From Chloroflexota bacterium (GTDB taxonomy: Bacteria > Chloroflexota > Anaerolineae > UBA7937), in assembly GCA_003453555.1 (NCBI GenBank), contig DMLA01000125.1:2488-9989 (forward strand): a DNA stretch of 7,502 nt, in the 5' to 3' direction. Below, in pieces: positions 6,265 through 7,502 of the stretch (position 1 is the stretch's first letter; each line of letters begins with the position of its first letter). The notes under the pieces were generated by a model. It did no database searches. It was given only the letters and a program-made list of their open reading frames with translations, and was not told the origin of the DNA. The position numbers and the translations under genes were made by a program.

Positions 6265-6359
6265 CATATTTGTCCCTTTTCATCACCCCCTTTCCCTGGA
6301 GCCCTTTCAACCCGAAGAGGAAGCATAAAAGACCATCTTCCCCCCTGGGCGGTATGTCT

Positions 6360-6388
6360 ATATTACTATATTTTCCCCGAGATGTCAA
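6360..6388 (-). promoter_or_regulatory. Candidate promoter of the permease gene
   Basis: On the minus strand a consensus TTGACA (6388-6383) is followed after 17 bp by TAATAT (6365-6360), in an AT-rich patch. Transcription would start near 6353, leaving a leader of about 200 nt before the GTG at 6151. The -10 matches consensus at only four of six positions, and no better promoter was found nearer the gene. Confidence 0.5.
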
Positions 6389-6463
6389 TGGGTTACTTCT
6401 CTTGTCTATAGAAACACCGAAAGGTTGTTTAGGATGCGCCTTTTTTATCTCCTGGGAATGGGG

Positions 6464-6480
6464 TATAATTACCTTTGGAG
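6464..6480 (+). promoter_or_regulatory. selA -10 element and ribosome binding site
   Basis: A perfect TATAAT lies at 6464-6469, and a GGAG at 6477-6480 sits 6 nt before the selA ATG. At the expected -35 position (6441-6446) there is only a T-run, not TTGACA, so the promoter would need an activator or is weak. The predicted transcript starts almost at the ribosome binding site. Confidence 0.5.
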
Positions 6481-6486
6481 AGCGGG

Positions 6487-7502
6487 ATGCCGATTCAAGA
6501 AGAGCTCCGAAAACTTCCAAGCGTCGATGCCCTCCTCAAGAGGGGGGGCCTGGAGCAACTGGCAGCCGAGAGCGGCCGGAGGGTGGTGGTGGCTGCCATC
6601 AGGGAGACCCTTGAGGAGGCGCGACGGGAGGTATCCGCTGGGCAGCCTTGCCCAGACCTCCCCACCTTTGTGGAAAGGGTCATCGATTCCGTCTCCTTGG
6701 CCTTGCGCCCTACTCTGAGACCGGTCATCAACGCCACAGGGGTGATCTTGCATACTAATCTGGGGCGGGCTCCCCTGAGCGATGAGGCACGGAGGGCCAT
6801 GGAGGAGGTGGCTAGGGGTTATAGCAACCTAGAGTACGACTTGGAGGCGGGGGAGAGGGGCTCCCGTTATCTTCACGCCGAGGATCTCCTCTCTCGTCTC
6901 ACGGGGGCGGAGGCCAGTTTGGTGGTGAATAACAACGCTGCCGCCCTCCTCCTGATCCTTACCGCTTTGGCCAGAGGGAAGGAGGTGATCATCTCCCGCA
7001 GCCAGTTGGTGGAGATCGGCGGTGGCTTCCGCATCCCAGAGGTGATGGCCCAGAGCGGGGCCAAACTGGTAGAGGTGGGGACCACCAATCGCACCTACAA
7101 GAGAGACTATGCCCAAGCGATAGGCGAGGAGACGGCGGCTCTTCTGCGGGTCCATCACAGCAACTTCAGGATCGTGGGCTTCACCCACGAGGTGCATTTG
7201 GAGGAGTTGGTGGAGTTAGCACGGGAGCATAACCTTTTGGTATTCGACGATCTGGGGAGTGGAGCCCTCTTGGATACGGCAGCCTTCGGTTTGACCCATG
7301 AGCCCACGGCCCAGGAAAGTATCGCCAGGGGGGCAGACTTAGTCTGCTTCAGCGGCGATAAACTTCTGGGGGGGCCGCAAGGGGGCGTCATCATAGGTCG
7401 TAGGGAACTGATCGCTTGTCTGCGGGAGCATCCCCTCACCCGGGCGGCAAGGGTGGATAAGACTACCTTGGCTGGGCTACAAGCCACGCTGCTCCACTAC
7501 CT
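6487..7502 (+). CDS. selA: L-seryl-tRNA(Sec) selenium transferase (partial, C-terminus beyond right edge)
   Basis: SelA is a pyridoxal-phosphate enzyme of the cytoplasm that converts seryl-tRNA(Sec) to selenocysteinyl-tRNA(Sec) using selenophosphate. 338 complete codons are visible of a family length near 460. The short helical N-terminal region (about 1-60), which binds tRNA(Sec) in the family, begins MPIQEELRKLPSVDALL. Hallmarks follow: RPVINATGVILHTNLGRAPL (78-97), the NNNAAALLL block (148-156), EVGTTNRTYKRDY (196-208), the cofactor-face DDLGSG (254-259), and FSGDKLLGGPQGG (288-300), where K292 is the expected lysine bound to the cofactor. The ATG at 6487 has a GGAG 6 nt upstream and TATAAT just before it. 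SelA implies that selB, the tRNA(Sec) gene and selenoproteins exist elsewhere in the genome, often directly downstream. None lies in this window. Confidence 0.97.
   Translation, partial: MPIQEELRKLPSVDALLKRGGLEQLAAESGRRVVVAAIRETLEEARREVSAGQPCPDLPTFVERVIDSVSLALRPTLRPVINATGVILHTNLGRAPLSDEARRAMEEVARGYSNLEYDLEAGERGSRYLHAEDLLSRLTGAEASLVVNNNAAALLLILTALARGKEVIISRSQLVEIGGGFRIPEVMAQSGAKLVEVGTTNRTYKRDYAQAIGEETAALLRVHHSNFRIVGFTHEVHLEELVELAREHNLLVFDDLGSGALLDTAAFGLTHEPTAQESIARGADLVCFSGDKLLGGPQGGVIIGRRELIACLREHPLTRAARVDKTTLAGLQATLLHY

Larger units (their letters stand above)
6220..6291. repeat. Two copies of ATCACCCCCT in the permease leader
   Basis: The identical 10-mer lies at 6220-6229 and 6282-6291. 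On the minus strand it reads AGGGGGTGAT, which resembles a ribosome binding site, and the upstream copy runs directly into an ATG (6283-6281) of an eight-codon frame, MKRDKYGL, ending in TGA at 6259-6257. The spacing from the purine run to this ATG is too tight for a typical ribosome binding site. Confidence 0.35.

Noticed and set aside
6487..6753. Minus-strand open frames overlapping the start of selA
   Set aside because: The plus-strand frame is clearly SelA; the antisense frames show no protein-like features.

Overview
The window is bacterial chromosomal DNA of fairly high GC. It has good sigma-70-type promoters, Shine-Dalgarno-led genes and Rho-independent hairpins. Bacterial-type SelA, a zinc-motif A24 prepilin peptidase and an APC-family permease point to a bacterium that uses selenocysteine and makes type IV-like pilins. 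The lineage cannot be fixed from the sequence. An uncultivated Chloroflexota-like organism is my weak guess, and nothing here proves it. I see no insertion sequence, phage gene, CRISPR array, tRNA or rRNA.

Layout. Positions 1-525 (minus) hold the N-terminal 175 residues of a prepilin peptidase that runs off the left edge. A compact divergent promoter region (534-631) separates it from a polytopic membrane protein of unknown role (632-1441, plus). A strong promoter (1445-1473) and a leader of about 240 nt with several hairpins precede a two-gene plus-strand operon: a nucleotidyltransferase-like protein (1724-2500) coupled by a TAATG overlap to a metallophosphoesterase (2500-3447). A Rho-independent terminator (3474-3503) ends this operon. 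It is built from the last codons of the convergent minus-strand gene.

The minus strand from 6151 down to 3472 carries an APC-superfamily permease (4493-6151), a hairpin terminator (4436-4462), an unrecognised 156-residue protein (3945-4415) and, coupled by an ATGA overlap, a two-helix membrane protein with a possible PH-like domain (3472-3948).

The divergent intergenic region 6152-6486 contains a minus-strand promoter for the permease (6360-6388), a leader of about 200 nt with direct and inverted repeats, and a plus-strand TATAAT (6464-6469) just in front of selA. selA (6487-7502) runs off the right edge with 338 complete codons visible.

How the genes fit together. The window is a set of small independent transcription units rather than one large cluster. 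The most system-like part is the nucleotidyltransferase/phosphoesterase pair, which has its own promoter, leader and terminator and looks like a possible group-transfer and hydrolysis pair. selA marks the start of what may be a selenocysteine operon continuing past the right edge.
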